Below are positions 10,536-19,509 of a stretch of 64,000 nt of DNA, in pieces. The stretch lies in the NCBI GenBank assembly GCA_910578095.1, contig CAJTOZ010000003.1:62001-126000 (forward strand), written 5' to 3'. The notes below the pieces were generated by a model, which saw only the letters and a program-made list of their open reading frames with translations, made no database searches and was not told the DNA's origin. The translations under genes and the position numbers were made by a program. Every line of letters starts with the position of its first letter. Within the stretch, counting starts at the first letter, position 1. The DNA comes from an uncultured Muribaculaceae bacterium. GTDB taxonomy: Bacteria; Bacteroidota; Bacteroidia; Bacteroidales; Muribaculaceae.

Positions 10536-10564
10536 TAAATTCGCGGAAAAGCGCTAAATTCGCG
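10536..10564 (+). repeat. Tandem direct repeat upstream of polA
   Basis: TAAATTCGCG occurs at 10536-10545 and again at 10555-10564, 19 bp apart, directly before the polA ATG at 10567. The downstream copy includes TAAATTCG, one mismatch from the -7 consensus, so it may be part of the polA promoter or a small operator. Confidence 0.45.
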
Positions 10565-10566
10565 TT

Positions 10567-13350
10567 ATGGAACAAGACAAAAAACTCTTTCTGCTCGACG
10601 CCTATGCGCTGATATATCGCGCGTATTACGCAATGATACGCGCGCCGCGATACACTTCGGCCGGTCTCAACACCTCGGCCATCTTCGGCTTCTGCAACAC
10701 CCTGGACGAGATTCTTAAAAAGGAGAATCCCGGCTATATAGCCGTGTGCTTCGATCCCAAGGGCGATACTTTCCGCCATGAGGCGTATCCCGAATACAAA
10801 GCCCAGCGCGAGAAGCAGCCGGAGGATATCACAGCTTCCATCCCGTATATCAAGGAGATACTTGCCGCCTACCGTATCCCCGTCGTGGAGATAGCCGGTT
10901 TTGAAGCCGACGACGTGATAGGTACCCTCAGCCGCATGGCCGAAGCGGAGGGCTACGTCACCTATATGATGACACCCGACAAGGACTACGGACAGCTCGT
11001 CACCGACAGCGTGTTTCAGTACCGTCCCGCTCTCGGCGGCAAAGGCTTTGAAGTGCGCGGTCCGCGTGAGGTGTGTGAGCGTTACGGCATAAAGAGCCCC
11101 TTGCAGGTGATCGACCTGCTTGCGCTCGAAGGCGACGCGAGCGACAATGTGCCCGGTTGTCCCGGAGTGGGCGAGAAGACGGCCGTGAAGCTCGTGGCCG
11201 AATACGGCTCGGTAGAGGAGATAGTGGCGCATGCGCCGGAGATAAAGGGTGCGCTGGGCCGCAAGGTTGCCGCCGGTGCCGAGCAGATATTGTTCTCCAA
11301 ATTTCTTGTGACCATACGCACCGATGTGCCCCTCGACGGCCTGAGCATCGAAGATCTGAAGCGTCGCGACATCGACATGGATGCCCTGCGCGATGTGTAC
11401 CGCCGCCTGGAATTCCGCACCTTCCTCAATCGCCTGGGAGGCGCCGATGAGGCACCTGCCGCAGCCGCGCCGGCTCCAGAAGGCGGCCAGCTGTCGCTTT
11501 TCGACGCAGAAGCCACCGATGCAGAAGACCCCACTCCCGCTGCCGCGCCCGCCGACGCGCCCGCGGTGGTGCTGAGACGCGATTACAGCCTCATAGAGCG
11601 CGTTGCGGATGCGCAGGCATATGTTTTCTCGCTTCGCGGCGCCGAAGCCGTAGGCGTGGCTCTGTACGCCCCCGGCGATGGGGCCATGACGGCGCGCCTC
11701 CTGGGCATAGCCCTGGCCGCCCCTGATGGCCGCACAGCCTATATGGCGCTCCCGGATTTTGCCGATGAGCGTGCCGCCATGATCGAAGCTTTGCGTCCAC
11801 TGCTGGAAGGAAGTGCCACCATAGCCGCCCACGATGTGAAGCGCGCCATGCTTCTGCTGCGCCGCGAGGGGTTGGAATGGCGTGCGCCGTGGTTCAGCAC
11901 CTCGGTGGGCCGCTACCTGCTGAATCCGGAAATGAGCAACGACCTTGCCGATACGGCCTTCCGCTATCTTCATCTGCGCATGGGCGACTACGCCATGACG
12001 GCCCCCGAACGCCGCAAACTGCGCTACGACTCGCCGGAGGCGGCGATGGCGCCGATGTGCGAGCGCGCCGAGGTGACGCTCGCACTTATGCCCGAACTGA
12101 CAAGGCTTATCGAGGCCGACGGCCTCACGCCGTTGCTGCGCGATGTGGAGTTGCCATTCATCCCCGTGCTGGCCGGCATGGAATGGGAGGGTGTGCGCAT
12201 CGATGCGCATGTGCTCGCCGAGATTTCCACGCGCCTGCATGCCAAGCTTGCCGACCTTGAGGCCGAGGCCGCGCGCATGGCCGGTGGCGCATTCAACGCA
12301 TCGTCGCCCATGCAGGTGGGCGAAGTGCTCTTCGAGCGCCTGAAGATCGACCCCAAAGCCAAGAAAACAAAGCGCGGGGCGTGGAGCACTACGGAAGAGG
12401 AGCTCATGAAGCACGCCAAGGTGCATCCCATAGTGGGGGTGATTCTGGAAATACGAGGGTTGCGGAAACTGCTGGCTACGTATGTGGATGCGCTCCCAAA
12501 ACTTGTTGACCCCCGCACCGGGAAGATACACACTACGTTCAACCAGACCGTGACGGCCACCGGACGCATATCGTCGACCAATCCCAACCTGCAGAACATA
12601 CCCATACGCACCGATGAGGGGCGCGAGATACGCCGCGCGTTCATAGCCGATCCCGGCGACTTGCTGCTGTCTGCCGACTATTCGCAGATAGAGCTGCGCC
12701 TGATGGCCGACATGAGCGGCGATGCGGAGATGGTGCAGGCCTTCCGCGAGGGAAAAGACATCCATAAGGCCACGGCGGCTAAAATCTATGGTGTGGATGT
12801 GGAAGAGGTCACGGATGCGCAGCGCCGCGCTGCCAAAACCGCCAATTTCGGCATCATCTACGGCATATCGGCCTTTGGTCTCAGCGAGCGCCTGGGCATA
12901 CCGCGAGGCGAGGCTAAAGAACTTATCGAGGGCTACATGCGCACATATCCCGGCGTGCAGGCCTATATGGCGGGGTCCATAGAGCATGCGAAGGAGCAGG
13001 GCTATGTGAGCACACTGCGCGGACGCAAGCGCTATCTGCCCGAGATAAACTCGCGCAACGCCACCGTGCGCGGCTATGCTGAACGCAACGCCATCAATGC
13101 GCCTCTGCAGGGTTCGGCTGCCGACATCATCAAAGTGGCCATGATCGATATCGACCGCGAGATAAAGCGCCGCGGACTGCAATCACGCATGATACTGCAA
13201 GTACATGACGAATTGATATTCAATGTGAAGCCCGGAGAGCTCGCGGAACTGCAAACTCTTGTGGAGGAGCGTATGCGCGCCGCCCATTCCGGACGGGTGC
13301 CTCTGGAGGTGAGCTCCGGAGTGGCCGACAATTGGCTTGAGGCGCACTGA
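10567..13350 (+). CDS. polA: DNA polymerase I
   Basis: 927 residues, the normal size. It fills gaps and removes RNA primers during repair and Okazaki maturation. Residues 1-290 are the 5'-3' flap nuclease (LFLLDAYALIYRAYY, EADDVIGTLS, TPDKDYGQLV). Residues ~335-510 occupy the place of the 3'-5' exonuclease, but the ExoI DxE motif is not visible (the position reads VFSLRGAEAVGV), and the ExoII region AAHDVKRAML lacks the usual YD. Proofreading is therefore probably lost. Residues ~540-927 are an intact polymerase domain with motif A DYSQIELRLMAD, motif B KTANFGIIYGISAFGLS and motif C LQVHDELIF. An Ala/Pro-rich linker follows the flap nuclease. Confidence 0.95.
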   Translation: MEQDKKLFLLDAYALIYRAYYAMIRAPRYTSAGLNTSAIFGFCNTLDEILKKENPGYIAVCFDPKGDTFRHEAYPEYKAQREKQPEDITASIPYIKEILAAYRIPVVEIAGFEADDVIGTLSRMAEAEGYVTYMMTPDKDYGQLVTDSVFQYRPALGGKGFEVRGPREVCERYGIKSPLQVIDLLALEGDASDNVPGCPGVGEKTAVKLVAEYGSVEEIVAHAPEIKGALGRKVAAGAEQILFSKFLVTIRTDVPLDGLSIEDLKRRDIDMDALRDVYRRLEFRTFLNRLGGADEAPAAAAPAPEGGQLSLFDAEATDAEDPTPAAAPADAPAVVLRRDYSLIERVADAQAYVFSLRGAEAVGVALYAPGDGAMTARLLGIALAAPDGRTAYMALPDFADERAAMIEALRPLLEGSATIAAHDVKRAMLLLRREGLEWRAPWFSTSVGRYLLNPEMSNDLADTAFRYLHLRMGDYAMTAPERRKLRYDSPEAAMAPMCERAEVTLALMPELTRLIEADGLTPLLRDVELPFIPVLAGMEWEGVRIDAHVLAEISTRLHAKLADLEAEAARMAGGAFNASSPMQVGEVLFERLKIDPKAKKTKRGAWSTTEEELMKHAKVHPIVGVILEIRGLRKLLATYVDALPKLVDPRTGKIHTTFNQTVTATGRISSTNPNLQNIPIRTDEGREIRRAFIADPGDLLLSADYSQIELRLMADMSGDAEMVQAFREGKDIHKATAAKIYGVDVEEVTDAQRRAAKTANFGIIYGISAFGLSERLGIPRGEAKELIEGYMRTYPGVQAYMAGSIEHAKEQGYVSTLRGRKRYLPEINSRNATVRGYAERNAINAPLQGSAADIIKVAMIDIDREIKRRGLQSRMILQVHDELIFNVKPGELAELQTLVEERMRAAHSGRVPLEVSSGVADNWLEAH

Positions 13351-13395
13351 GAGCCCATAAGGCTTAAGCTATTGGAGCTGTGTCCTGGCGGAGAT

Positions 13396-14640
13396 TTACC
13401 AGCCGCCGGAGGCTCCGCCGCCGCCGGTCATACCGCCGCCGAATCCACCTCCGAAGCTGCCTCCGCCACCGGAGCCGCCTCCGCCCATGGGCACTACCAC
13501 CACGGGGGCGGTCTTGGCTATGGTGTAGGGGCGGCGCGTGATGTGGTGGCAATTCAGGCAGGTGTACTCTTTCATGCCCATGCCCTGCGCCGACACCGTG
13601 GGGCGCCGGATTATGCGGTCGGCCGACAGCCTGGCGGCGCGTGCATGGCAATTCTCGCACTCATGCATGGTGGAAGCGCGGTTCACATAGGGCAGCACGT
13701 CGGTCTCGCCGCACTGCGGGCATAGCCACACATCGTAGTCCACGGAGCCTATTTTTTCTTCGAGGTCCTGGGCGGGGGTGAGATAGTCGTTGTCGTGCAC
13801 CTCGTCCACCTTCTTCATGGCCGTGCCGCAGTTGGGGCACAGCCGGCGGCCATTACGCCAATGCTGGAGCATGGCCACAAGAATCACTGCGGGAAGCATG
13901 CCCATGCCTATGGTGGCGAAGCCGAGAATCAGATAGACGGGTTTCCAGCTCTCCATAGTCTTGTATTTCTCAAAGCGGCTGCGGCGGCGCACTTCGTAGA
14001 GGCCCGCGGCGAGCATCAGGAGCATAAAGGCGGCGACGATGCCGGCCACCACGAGGTAGGCTGTCCAGAGGTCCACGTCGTCGTCGCCACGGTCGGCGTC
14101 CTCAAGGCGCGAGCGCAGTTCTTCGGCGGCATCGGGATCGGTGAGCAGGCGGGCAATGGTGGCCGTGGCTGCGGTCACTCCGCCATCGAAATCGCCCTCG
14201 CGGAATGCGGGAAACATCTGCTCGCGCAGTATGGTGCCGCACACAATGTCGGGCAGCACGCCCTCGGCGCCGTAGCCGGTGCGTATGACGGCTTTGCGGC
14301 GGTCCTTGGCCACGAGCAGCAGCACGCCGTTGTCGCGGTCCTTCTTGCCGAGGCCCCAGAGGCCGAACAGTTCGGTGGCGAACTGGTCGATATCGTCGGG
14401 GTCGGTGATGTCGTCGACCACTACAACGGCCATCTCGGCGGAGGTGGCGGCGCGCACGCCGGCCACAAGGCTGTCGACGGCGGTCTGCGCTGCCGGCGAT
14501 ATGATGCCGTCGGGATTGCTCAGGTTGCGTGTGCGGTCGGCAGTGTGTACGTTGGGCACATCGTGTGGCGCGTAGACTGCTGCCGTAGCTGTTGCGGCGG
14601 CTGCCAGAACAAGGAGGAGGGGGAATAGGAGCCGTTTCAT
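13396..14640 (-). CDS. TPM-domain (YgcG-like) membrane protein with zinc ribbons and Gly-rich tail
   Basis: 414 residues from ATG 14640. It has an N-terminal signal peptide (MKRLLFPLLLVLAAAATATA), a TPM domain over residues ~30-160 (GIISPAAQTAVDSLVAGV, DNGVLLLVAKDRRKAVIRTGYG), and two hydrophobic segments near 205-230 and 250-275. Four Cys-x2-Cys knuckles follow (CPNC, CPQC, CENC, CLNC), suggesting zinc ribbons, then a Gly-rich tail with Trp last. TPM proteins face the periplasm and are linked to photosystem repair in plants; bacterial roles are poorly defined. The start overlaps the stop of the upstream membrane-protein gene by one base (TAATG), so translation is likely coupled. Confidence 0.85.
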   Translation of the reverse strand: MKRLLFPLLLVLAAAATATAAVYAPHDVPNVHTADRTRNLSNPDGIISPAAQTAVDSLVAGVRAATSAEMAVVVVDDITDPDDIDQFATELFGLWGLGKKDRDNGVLLLVAKDRRKAVIRTGYGAEGVLPDIVCGTILREQMFPAFREGDFDGGVTAATATIARLLTDPDAAEELRSRLEDADRGDDDVDLWTAYLVVAGIVAAFMLLMLAAGLYEVRRRSRFEKYKTMESWKPVYLILGFATIGMGMLPAVILVAMLQHWRNGRRLCPNCGTAMKKVDEVHDNDYLTPAQDLEEKIGSVDYDVWLCPQCGETDVLPYVNRASTMHECENCHARAARLSADRIIRRPTVSAQGMGMKEYTCLNCHHITRRPYTIAKTAPVVVVPMGGGGSGGGGSFGGGFGGGMTGGGGASGGW

Positions 14641-15017
14641 TATTTCTTTTTGTTTATCTGCTGCATGCGCCGCGGTATCATGATGGATGCGATTACCTGC
14701 ACGGCGGCGCCGGCCATGGTGAGTGCGAGCCAGTCGCGCGGTGCTGTGCCCGGCACGAACAGAAACACGGCTGCGGCAACGAAGAACAGCGCGCTCCAGG
14801 ATTGCATGCGCAAGAGGCGGCGCAGGCGCAGGTCGTCGCCCCTGTAGGGGGAGAACAGGCGTGCGAGAAGCAGCCATAGGGCGCCTGCGGCGTAGAGCCA
14901 CCGCATTACGTTCATGTGCATGAACCCTCCGCTGAAGAGGGGTATGAGTGTGGCGGCGGCCACGAGGAGGAGGCCTATCGGCGCCACCGCCTCGCAAATG
15001 CGTGAGAGTTTTGTCAT
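14640..15017 (-). CDS. Small integral membrane protein, unknown function
   Basis: 125 residues with about four predicted membrane spans (VAPIGLLLVAAATLIPLF, MRWLYAAGALWLLLARLF, SWSALFFVAAAVFLFV, LALTMAGAAVQVIASIMI), a basic stretch between spans two and three and a Lys-rich C-terminus. I do not recognise a family. It lies between the FtsB-like gene and the TPM gene on the same strand and shares one base with the latter. An envelope role is plausible from context only. Confidence 0.8.
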   Translation of the reverse strand: MTKLSRICEAVAPIGLLLVAAATLIPLFSGGFMHMNVMRWLYAAGALWLLLARLFSPYRGDDLRLRRLLRMQSWSALFFVAAAVFLFVPGTAPRDWLALTMAGAAVQVIASIMIPRRMQQINKKK

Positions 15018-15065
15018 AATCTTGGAGTCTTTAACGTGATAACACCATTGTGGCCCGATTGTTGG

Positions 15066-15383
15066 TCAGTCGATGATGAATACGTCTTCGTGGTCGCGTT
15101 TCATATTGTACTGCTCGCGGACCACGCGCTCGATGGCGCGGTGGTCTGATTCGAGACGCCGGTTGAGCTCGCGGTATCGGTCGACGCTATCCTGCACGAT
15201 GTCGACCTGTGTCTGCAGGCTGTCGATCTGGCGTTGGTATTCGATGCGCCGTGCTACAGAGCTGTCGCCGAAGAAAACGATGTAGACAAGCACAGCCAGC
15301 ACGCCGAGCGTGGGCAGCGATAGATATCGCTGCATCCATGCCCGGCGGCTTGAGGCGGTGTTGTGGGAGGAGGGAGTGGTCAT
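15066..15383 (-). CDS. FtsB/DivIC-family septum formation initiator
   Basis: 105 residues. A short basic N-terminus, one membrane span (PTLGVLAVLVYIVFFG, about residues 25-40), then a coiled coil (IEYQRQIDSLQTQVDIVQDSVDRY) and the family tail VVREQYNMKRDHEDVFII. This is the single-pass topology of FtsB/DivIC, which bridges FtsQ and FtsL in the divisome. The C-terminal REQYxMKxxxEDVF pattern is diagnostic. It starts 13 bp downstream of the secreted nuclease gene and 48 bp upstream of the small membrane protein, so co-transcription is likely. Confidence 0.88.
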   Translation of the reverse strand: MTTPSSHNTASSRRAWMQRYLSLPTLGVLAVLVYIVFFGDSSVARRIEYQRQIDSLQTQVDIVQDSVDRYRELNRRLESDHRAIERVVREQYNMKRDHEDVFIID

Positions 15384-15396
15384 GTGGGGGAGGTGT

Positions 15397-17820
15397 TTAT
15401 TTTACGAGTACGCGGCGCGACTGTCCGTCGACAACGATGATGTACAGCCCGGCGGGGAGCTCATAGGTGGCGGTGCCTGCTGCTATTGTGTCGGTTGCCA
15501 CGTAGGTGATGCCATCGATGCCGTGCACTGCCACAGTCACAGGTTCGGATGCTTCCACGCACAGTGTGCCTGCGGCGGGGGAGTAGGCGTCCCATGTGTA
15601 GTAGGTGGACGAGGGATCGTTGATGCCGGTTTCCTTGTAGTTGGTGATGGCCACATCGTCGAGGTGGAGGCGCGAGCCTTTCACCTGGGCTATGCGCACG
15701 CGGATGTTGCCGACCACGCGGACGGGCACAGTATAGAGTGTGTATTCGGTGGCATCGATGTTTACATCGCCGGCGTGTTCCCAAGTGTCGCCGTGATTGG
15801 TGGAGTAGTATACGGCGAGCACGGCTGCGGGATCGTTGTTGCCCTGGTTGTTGCGCCAGCGGCAAGCGTAGAACGAGACGTTGCCTGCGCCGAGAGCTTT
15901 GTCTTCAAGCATCTCGAGGGAGGAACTGGAGTCCTTGCCGAAGCGGCAGGATTTTTCTCCGGCATAGATGCGGTCGCCCTGGCTTTCGGGGCCTACGACA
16001 CCGATGTTGTAGAAATTCCATTTCGCAGCCGAACCCTGGTATTCTCCGTTGGTGTAGGTCTTGGCGAAGTTTGCCTCGAAGGTTTCGATAAAGTCGGCGG
16101 GTGTATCGTCGGTGCATGTGCCGTAGATGATGCCGCTTTCGGTGGAGTAAGTGCCGGCGCTTGCGCTGATGACGGTGGAGTAGCCTCCGTCGTTGGCGGA
16201 GTTGAGGCGCATGTATATGCGGTCTTCTTCGGGCGAGAGGGTGATGGTGCGGTTCCAGTTGGTGCGGTCGGAGCTGATCTCGAACGGAGCGGCCACGCTC
16301 ACAGTGATGTCTGTGTCGATGTTGTCGATCTCGACGAGGATTTCCTCAGGATCGGAAGGCACGCCGGGCTCGGATGTGAATTCCAGCACGCCATCGTAGA
16401 GGAACTGTATGTAGGGGAGGCGTTCGCCGGTGGTGACGGATACAGTGTTGGATGTGAGCGTTGCGGAGGAGAGCGTGTAGGTGTAGGTGGTCTTCTCGTC
16501 GAGGCCGTCTACGAGGTACGAGCCTGCTGCGGCGTCGACGTTGCGCGGATATCCATCGATGCTTGTTCCGGCCTGGCGCACGTCGAGGGAGTAGTGGCCG
16601 TTGATGTCGTCGCCGATGTAGGTCCAGTTGGCCTGGAAGCTTTCGGCGGCAACAAGGGTGGCGGGAGCCGCGGGCAGGCCTTCCTGGGCGCGCACGGTCA
16701 CCTTGGCGGTGGATTTGGCGTTGCCGGAAGCTACTGTGAGATTGGCGCTATACGAGGCGGCCTGCGGGAGGGTCCATGTGAGGGTGACGTTGGCACCGGC
16801 GTTGGCCTGGGAGGCTGTGAGGGTGGCGGGGCTGACGCTGAGACCCTGGTCGGCGGTGATGGTCACGTTCGATCTGAGGTCTTTGCCGCGCACGGTCACA
16901 GTGGTCGATACGGGGATGCCTACAGCGGCCAGGCCCATGTCGATGGTAGAGCCGTCGACGGGAAGTGTGAACGAGCCGTCGGCAGGTTCGTCGGAGCCGT
17001 TCCAGATACTTGTCTTTTTGTCGCCCCAGATGTACTCGGCGAGTTCGGGATGGTCGATGAAGGGATTGCGGTTTTTCTGCCAGGCATACACGGCATCGTT
17101 GCGCACGGTTTCCTTGTCGCTCACGGGGTCCTCACGGTGCCATTTGAGCAGGAGGTCGATGGCCCACGATTTGAACACAGGGTAATCGTTGCCGGCAAGC
17201 ATTGGCGAGCTCCACGACGAGATGCGGTCGTTGTAGCATGCGGCCATGTAGAAATATGTGCGTGCGAAATCGCCCTTGTATTGGTCGTCCGGCTCAAACA
17301 CTTGGCCGCTGTAGCCCGGGAATGTAGACGTGCCGAGGCGACCGAGCCCCTTTATGGAACCGTTGCTGAATGTTGTACCGTTGGCGCATTCGCCGAAGGG
17401 ATAGTTGCTTCGCCGGCCGTTCACATATCCATCGGTAGGGTAAAGATGGTAGGCATCCGAATACTGTTCCTGCTTGCCTCCGCCCCACCAGTTTTTGGGC
17501 ATGGAGTGCTCGCGGTTGATGCAGTCGCCTACACCGTGGTAGTTGCCGCATTTTGTGGCGCGCGACCATGTGCCCCAGTTCTTGGTGGAGTACATGTCCC
17601 ACACGGTGCCGTCGGGATGCACGTCGGAAGTCTTGTACACATCGTAAAGTCCGTCGTAACTTACTTTGGTGTGCGGACCTATTTTGGAATGGAGCGCATC
17701 GAGCAGATTGTTTCCGCCTTTTCCTTTGCAGGAGTCGTAGAATCCGGTGGGTTCGGCAGCGGCAGCGGAGCCGCTCGTGAGGGCCGCGAGGGCCAAAGCT
17801 AAAATATGGCGTATTTTCAT
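15397..17820 (-). CDS. Secreted endonuclease I-family nuclease with C-terminal sorting-like domain
   Basis: 807 residues from ATG 17820, where a clean signal peptide begins (MKIRHILALALAALTSGSAAAA); the frame extends further upstream but without signal character. Residues ~25-270 are an endonuclease I (EndA/NucM) domain with the His-metal motif NREHSMPKNWW at 102-112. The middle contains Ig-like segments and a jelly-roll-like module (about 590-740, ETFEANF... LHLDDVAITN). The last ~75 residues, ending LPAGLYIIVVDGQSRRVLVK, resemble a type IX secretion C-terminal domain. It probably degrades extracellular DNA or RNA for nutrition or defence. It heads a likely operon with the FtsB-like gene. 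Confidence 0.87.
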   Translation of the reverse strand: MKIRHILALALAALTSGSAAAAEPTGFYDSCKGKGGNNLLDALHSKIGPHTKVSYDGLYDVYKTSDVHPDGTVWDMYSTKNWGTWSRATKCGNYHGVGDCINREHSMPKNWWGGGKQEQYSDAYHLYPTDGYVNGRRSNYPFGECANGTTFSNGSIKGLGRLGTSTFPGYSGQVFEPDDQYKGDFARTYFYMAACYNDRISSWSSPMLAGNDYPVFKSWAIDLLLKWHREDPVSDKETVRNDAVYAWQKNRNPFIDHPELAEYIWGDKKTSIWNGSDEPADGSFTLPVDGSTIDMGLAAVGIPVSTTVTVRGKDLRSNVTITADQGLSVSPATLTASQANAGANVTLTWTLPQAASYSANLTVASGNAKSTAKVTVRAQEGLPAAPATLVAAESFQANWTYIGDDINGHYSLDVRQAGTSIDGYPRNVDAAAGSYLVDGLDEKTTYTYTLSSATLTSNTVSVTTGERLPYIQFLYDGVLEFTSEPGVPSDPEEILVEIDNIDTDITVSVAAPFEISSDRTNWNRTITLSPEEDRIYMRLNSANDGGYSTVISASAGTYSTESGIIYGTCTDDTPADFIETFEANFAKTYTNGEYQGSAAKWNFYNIGVVGPESQGDRIYAGEKSCRFGKDSSSSLEMLEDKALGAGNVSFYACRWRNNQGNNDPAAVLAVYYSTNHGDTWEHAGDVNIDATEYTLYTVPVRVVGNIRVRIAQVKGSRLHLDDVAITNYKETGINDPSSTYYTWDAYSPAAGTLCVEASEPVTVAVHGIDGITYVATDTIAAGTATYELPAGLYIIVVDGQSRRVLVK

Positions 17821-17953
17821 CGCGATATTGTATGGTATTTGAGATTTTTCAATTTCGGCTTGTAAAATTACTTCATCCGTGCCGAATGGCAAAATTTTAG
17901 TCCAAAAAACATTGATTGCCGGCTTATAATGTGACATTATCGACAAAAAGTAT

Positions 17954-17961
17954 TAACTTTG
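17954..17961 (+). promoter_or_regulatory. -7 promoter element of pyrH-frr
   Basis: TAACTTTG matches TAnnTTTG, 27 bp before the pyrH ATG at 17989. There is no clear TTTG at the -33 position. Confidence 0.6.
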
Positions 17962-17988
17962 CCAAAACTCATAAAGCAAAACTGACCG

Positions 17989-18699
17989 ATGAATAATAAA
18001 TACAACAGGGTGCTTCTTAAGCTCAGCGGCGAATCTCTGATGGGAGCCCAGCACTATGGCATAGACCCTGTGCGTCTCGGCGAGTATGCCGAGCAGATAA
18101 AGGCGGCCGTGGATGGCGGCACGCAAGTGGCAATCGTGATAGGCGGCGGCAATATATTCCGCGGCGTGCAGGGCGCGGCCAAAGGCTTCGACCGTGTGAA
18201 GGGCGACCAGATGGGTATGCTCGCCACGGTGATCAACTCGCTCGCGCTCAACTCGGCTCTTGAGAGCGTGGGCTGCGCGGCACGGGTGTTCACGGCGCTC
18301 AACATGTATCCGATAGGCGACTACTACAGCTCGCGCCATGCCATAGAGGCCATGGAGCAGGGCATGGTGGCCATCATAGCCGGCGGCACCGGCAACCCCT
18401 TCTTCACCACCGACACCGGCGCCGCGCTGCGTGCAGTGGAAGTGGCGGCCGACGCCATGTTCAAGGGCACCCGCGTGGATGGCATCTACACCGCCGACCC
18501 CGAAAAGGATCCCATGGCCACGAAGTTCGACCGCATAAGCTACGACGAGGTGGTGGCCCGCGGCCTGCGTGTGATGGACCTCACGGCCACAGCGCTGTGC
18601 AAGGAAAACGGCATGCCCATAGTGGTGTTCGATATGGACACGCCCGGCAATCTGGCCAAGGTGCTCGCCGGAGAAAATATCGGCACTGTGGTGTACTGA
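17989..18699 (+). CDS. pyrH: UMP kinase
   Basis: 236 residues, standard length. It phosphorylates UMP to UDP in pyrimidine nucleotide synthesis and belongs to the amino-acid-kinase superfamily. Motifs: NRVLLKLSGESLMG at the N-terminus, the nucleotide-binding AIVIGGGNIFRG, the UMP-loop AGGTGNPFFTTDTGAALRA, and TRVDGIYTADPEKDP. The pairing with frr 25 bp downstream is the common bacterial arrangement; tsf, often upstream in other bacteria, is absent. Confidence 0.97.
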   Translation: MNNKYNRVLLKLSGESLMGAQHYGIDPVRLGEYAEQIKAAVDGGTQVAIVIGGGNIFRGVQGAAKGFDRVKGDQMGMLATVINSLALNSALESVGCAARVFTALNMYPIGDYYSSRHAIEAMEQGMVAIIAGGTGNPFFTTDTGAALRAVEVAADAMFKGTRVDGIYTADPEKDPMATKFDRISYDEVVARGLRVMDLTATALCKENGMPIVVFDMDTPGNLAKVLAGENIGTVVY

Positions 18700-18724
18700 G
18701 AATCAAACAAAATACCATACGATT

Positions 18725-19285
18725 ATGACTGACGTGAAAACTTATCTCGACCCTGCCGCTGAAAAAATGGAACTGGCAGTGGCCTATCTTGAAGAGGCGC
18801 TCGCCCATATCCGCGCCGGCAAAGCCAACGCCAAGATCCTGGACGGCATACGCGTGGAGTACTACGGCAGCCTGGTGCCCATCAGCAACGTGGCCAACGT
18901 GAGCGTGCCCGACGCGCGTACGATTGCCATCACTCCGTGGGAGAAGCCCATGTTCAGGGAAATAGAGAAGGCTATCATCAATTCCGAACTGGGTATCACG
19001 CCTGAAAACAACGGCGAAGTGATACGCCTGTCGATTCCGCCGCTCACGGAGGAACGCCGCCGCGCGCTGGTGAAGCAGAGCAAGGCCGAGGCCGAGCAGG
19101 CCAAGGTGAGTGTGCGCAACGCCCGCCGCGATGCCATCGACGGCCTCAAAAAAGCCGTGAAGCAGGGTATGCCGGAAGATGTGGAAAAGGACGGCGAAGC
19201 AGCCGTGCAGAAGCTCCACGACAAGTATCTGAAACAGATCGACGAAGTGTTCGCGGCCAAGGAAAAGGAAATCCTGACGGTGTAG
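18725..19285 (+). CDS. frr: Ribosome recycling factor
   Basis: 186 residues, standard length. With EF-G it splits post-termination ribosomes. The family features are clear: the N-terminal helix ending in HIRAGKANAKILDGIRVEYYG, the central VSVPDARTIAITPWEKPM, and the SIPPLTEERRRALVKQSKAEAEQ helix in domain I. It follows pyrH in the same operon and is closed by a hairpin at 19313-19346. Confidence 0.97.
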   Translation: MTDVKTYLDPAAEKMELAVAYLEEALAHIRAGKANAKILDGIRVEYYGSLVPISNVANVSVPDARTIAITPWEKPMFREIEKAIINSELGITPENNGEVIRLSIPPLTEERRRALVKQSKAEAEQAKVSVRNARRDAIDGLKKAVKQGMPEDVEKDGEAAVQKLHDKYLKQIDEVFAAKEKEILTV

Positions 19286-19312
19286 TCAGCCGATAAGCGA
19301 GAATAACGACCA

Positions 19313-19346
19313 AAGGCATGTCCCCCGCAATGCAGGGACATGCCTT
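19313..19346 (+). terminator. Terminator after frr
   Basis: AAGGCATGTCCC (19313-19324) pairs perfectly with GGGACATGCCTT (19335-19346), giving a 12-bp stem, followed by the T-rich stretch AGTTGTTTTG. It sits 28 bp after the frr stop. Confidence 0.75.
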
Positions 19347-19469
19347 AGTTGTTTTGTCCCTTTTGTGGTTTTGTGTTTTCAAGCTCGTATGGCGAGGGTA
19401 CAAAAGGACATAAGTAACATAAGTTATTTTATTTATTATCAGTCCTTTTGTGGTTGTTTTCGGGCCGTA

Positions 19470-19495
19470 CGTGCCGCAGGCACGGGCCTGCATTG
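19470..19495. repeat. REP-like hairpin element
   Basis: CGTGCC-GCA-GGCACG is followed by GGCCTGCATTG. The same layout recurs at 51755-51780 (CGTGCC-AAA-GGCACG then GCCCTACATTG), and the tail resembles those at 30.6-30.8 kb. I read it as a diverged member of a dispersed palindromic family, in the gap between convergent pyrH-frr and the DUF4292 gene. Confidence 0.5.
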
Positions 19496-19509
19496 TTGGC
19501 GTGCAGCCG

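Noticed and set aside
10297..13182. Very long open frame (961 codons) antisense to polA
   Set aside because: The polA frame has full family motifs; the opposite strand stays open because of GC-rich third positions. The same applies to long open frames antisense to the nuclease (15310-17802) and infB (30678-33623).
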